This document shows, piece after piece, positions 61,368-64,000 of a DNA stretch of 64,000 nt. The stretch comes from Lumnitzera littorea. Lineage: Eukaryota > Streptophyta > Magnoliopsida > Myrtales > Combretaceae. The stretch's first letter is position 1. Every line of letters starts with the position of its first letter. The stretch is taken from positions 3,155,382 through 3,219,381 of the forward strand of contig JAMXBB010000008.1 of the NCBI GenBank assembly GCA_024138015.1, written 5' to 3'. The position numbers and the translations under genes are program-made. The notes beneath the pieces were generated by a model. That model made no database searches. It worked only from the letters and a program-made list of their open reading frames with translations, and was not told the origin of the DNA.

Positions 61368-64000
61368 TGGAAGCCGCGCAATTAACTACTAGGGGTTCGA
61401 TTCATAAAATTTAGAGCAATTGATCCAATCCAAATTTTATAATGAAGTTAGAAAATATTAGTAAAAGTCATCCCGAAAGTTTGAACTTAGGAAAATAAAA
61501 AATAAAATAATTAATTATTATAATATTGAATTATATGTAAAACTTTTGTTATTTATTGTAAACGCATAAAACGAGTTTCGATAACCAATGAATTGATAAA
61601 GATAAATTATATACACACTAAAATCATTAAATAACATAAATAATATTTAAGAACATTTAATTGTACCATATATGAATTTACATGCAGGTGGAAATACACA
61701 AAATTACCTAAAATGCCTAAAAAATGCTAGAAAAATACTAAATAATTAAAGAAAATCATTAAAAAAATCAAAGAAGTGAGGAATGATCCAGATTATGGTT
61801 GTAGCAGTTGGGGAAAGAAAGAAAAAAGTTTAGCCGATTAAATTAACATAACAAAAAAGGTAATTTGGAAGAGAATGAGCCCTTATCAAGTCTAATTAAT
61901 ACACCAAAAATTCTCTAGAGCTCTATAAATAGCCAAATTTTTACAGAAACTCATTTGGTTTGTTTAGAGTTGTAGAAAATTGGAGAGAATTGAAAATTTG
62001 AGAGAATTAAGGTTTTTCAAATAATTTCAAAAAATCTGTACAATTAGGCTCTTAAAAGGAAGCCATTACTCGATGGTAACTTGGGAGTACACTTCTACCA
62101 CCACTATATAGTGGTGGCAACGCCTAGACCTATTGACATACCTAAGGCCATTGCTGGTGGCTAGAGTCACCAATTATAGTAAGTTTGATCTTCTTTCCGG
62201 TTTTTCATAGTTTGTTAAAAATATTTAGAAAAATATGAAATTTGGTATTCTAGAATATTTTTGTATGTAGTTTTTAATAAAAATATGTCCCATGATATAT
62301 AATACTTAAAAAATTATGTAAAATAGAGCATATTTCGAATTAGAAATAAATAAGCTTAGGAGTATAATTTTGGACTCAAAATTTTTATGTAGACTACTTA
62401 GGTGATATAGAACAGTTCCACAAAACCCTTTTTCAAAAATGAATTTTTGAAATTTTAAAATAATTTTTTGGCCTTAAAATGATGCATAAAACAGATAATT
62501 TTAGGTTAATTAGGTAAGTAAATAGATAATTACTGATTTAGTACATAATTATATGTTTTAGGATGTTGAAATCTGATGGAGTATGCTATTTGTAGTATTT
62601 AGAGTGTTAGATGTAATTGTTAAGATATTATATAGTTGATATGTAATAGGTAAAAATGATAAATTTTAAGTTAATTTTGTAATTTATGATAATTAAGTGT
62701 AAAATCTGATTTGGGATGAATTTAGATATTTTGAGATGTTAGTTGATATTAGGAGATGATATTTGAAGTGATAGGAATATTAGATGTATAAATTATGAAC
62801 ATATTAAGTGATAATGTGTAAAATGTAGGTATAAGAAATTAATAAGTAGGAAAATATTATATTAAAATTAATATTGTAATAATAATAGGAATATATAATA
62901 AATCTAGTGGGAAACTTAAATTAGGATAATTCTATGAAAAATATAAGATTTTCTCATAATGGGAATAAATTCAGTAGTTAAATTAGGATTAGAATATACC
63001 ATACAGACTAGAACATTGGTTAGAGACAAAAAAATGATATTTAAGATATCCGAAAATAATGTGATTAATTTCACATTATGGGTTGAAATAAATTTCTAAG
63101 GTTTACGTATAAAATCCTTAATGAAAACTGAGTTAAAAACATAATTTAGAAATTGATGTGGAAACTGAACTCGAACTTAATCTAAATCAAGAATAATTGT
63201 AAAAGACTTGAAAACCTAGATAATTAGGTATATTAAACCCTAAACGAAAGATAAAAATAAGCGTTATAAGATTAAAACCAACCTATAGTAGTTATGTGGA
63301 AAACTGAAATAATATTTGTATTATAGGGATTTTTGGCGATGGCCAGTACGAGAAGCATCTCGAGTGAGTAAGCAAAGAGTCCAAGTAAGTTGGGATTAAT
63401 ACGTTGCTATATTTCAGAGTGCTAAATTTTAGTACTTAGAGGCTTGAAATTATGCTTGTTAGATAGTGGACTACGCACATGTGTTTGTTTCAGAGTTAAT
63501 GTTATGTTTCTGATTCGCTGCTCTAGGTTGTATTTGTATGATTTGTTTGAATTGACTGAGCACCTTAAACCGAATCTAACTAAATATACGACTTATAAAC
63601 ATAAATCAGACTTCCATCGCAACCCGCTAGGAGAAACTTAGAGTTCTCTAGCCAAATACCAACCCCTTTGAAAAGGATAGCGCTAAATAACATAATTGGT
63701 CTCTTCTTTATCCTTAGTCAAACTAAGAGGCAAGTGAGGAGGTTACGGCAGGTGAGGAGCTCACAGTAAGGGTGAATTCAATGGTTCGAAGGTAGTTGTG
63801 GGAGAAAAGGTGTTTCTATTACACAAACCTGGGTATGGTCATGAGCCGTTACATTAATGGAAACTCCTCAACCCGAATTAGAATAGGTGCAATTTCTCTA
63901 ATCTCACGACAGGCTAGACAATACCATGTGATGGCATTTGCTTATACCTACATAGCATCTAACTAATTTGATTGATAACCGTATTTGTGTTTACTATATG
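61368..64000 (+). mobile_element. Long LTR copy inserted in the Tat element, open at window end
   Basis: Starts TGGAAGCCGCGC at 61368 and continues to the last base. It is the inverted relative of 53194-56132, matching from that copy's inner end to within about 600 bases of its outer end, so the remainder should lie past 64000. A 'gagtgagta' donor-like site lies near 63360. It interrupts the Tat element just after its protease, so it is younger than that element. It could be a solo LTR or the first LTR of a full element. The five bases before it are ATGAT, the predicted target duplication. The frame at 63444-63641 lies inside and has no motif. Confidence 0.7.

Noticed and set aside
61390..61402. 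GGGGTTCGATTC resembles the T-arm of a tRNA gene.
   Set aside because: No A-box, acceptor stem or anticodon arm fits upstream, and the sequence is part of the LTR start, with a counterpart at the end of the 53-kb copy.

Overview
The window looks like A+T-rich, gene-poor nuclear DNA from a flowering plant, probably a dicot. The evidence is the content. Nearly everything recognisable is a decayed plant transposable element: Ty1-copia elements of SIRE/Maximus and Ale/Retrofit type, Ty3-gypsy elements of the Tat/Ogre branch, long solo-LTR-like blocks, a hAT transposon, a TRIM and MITE-like fold-backs. No rRNA, tRNA, CRISPR, bacterial operon or organellar gene was seen. All lineage names come from remembered family motifs, not from a search.

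Layout. 0.2-0.6 kb: one short minus-strand frame for a hydrophobic 113-residue protein, the only candidate cellular gene and a weak one. 0.7-5 kb: A+T-rich spacer. 5.07-7.95 kb: long solo-LTR-like block. 7.95-10.98 kb: spacer with an LTR-like fragment. 10.98-16.91 kb: SIRE-like copia element with a 5' LTR, primer-binding site, gag, protease, integrase and partial reverse transcriptase (RT), then a deletion running straight into a truncated 3' LTR. 17-24 kb: microsatellite-rich DNA, two more long LTR-like blocks and local tandem duplications. 25.03-29.05 kb: a full-length but broken hAT transposon. 30.66-41.27 kb: the best-resolved structure, a TRIM whose 3' LTR is split by a 10.1-kb Tat-type retrotransposon that has only gag. 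That Tat element carries two ~2-kb LTRs, a tRNA-Arg-type primer-binding site and a minisatellite just before its 3' LTR. 41.3-43.9 kb: spacer with a less A+T-rich patch. 43.87-45.6 kb: a second SIRE-like LTR. 45.81-46.20 kb: hAT-like MITE. 46.65-51.31 kb: minus-strand Ale-like copia element with most catalytic motifs preserved but no 3' LTR. 51.79-52.16 kb: fold-back element. 53.19-56.13 kb: a long solo LTR. 57.06-61.37 kb: pol region and putative 3' LTR of a second Tat element on the minus strand, cut at its protease by another copy of the 53-kb LTR that runs off the window end.

How the parts relate. There is no pathway. The window records successive insertions: TRIM then Tat; Tat then long LTR. 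Every protein-coding element has stops or frameshifts, and two integrases have lost the catalytic glutamate. The most useful observations are the nested TRIM/Tat structure, the gag-only state of that Tat element, its tandem repeats, and the 3-versus-2 copy difference of palindromic modules in its LTRs. I found no convincing undescribed biological system.
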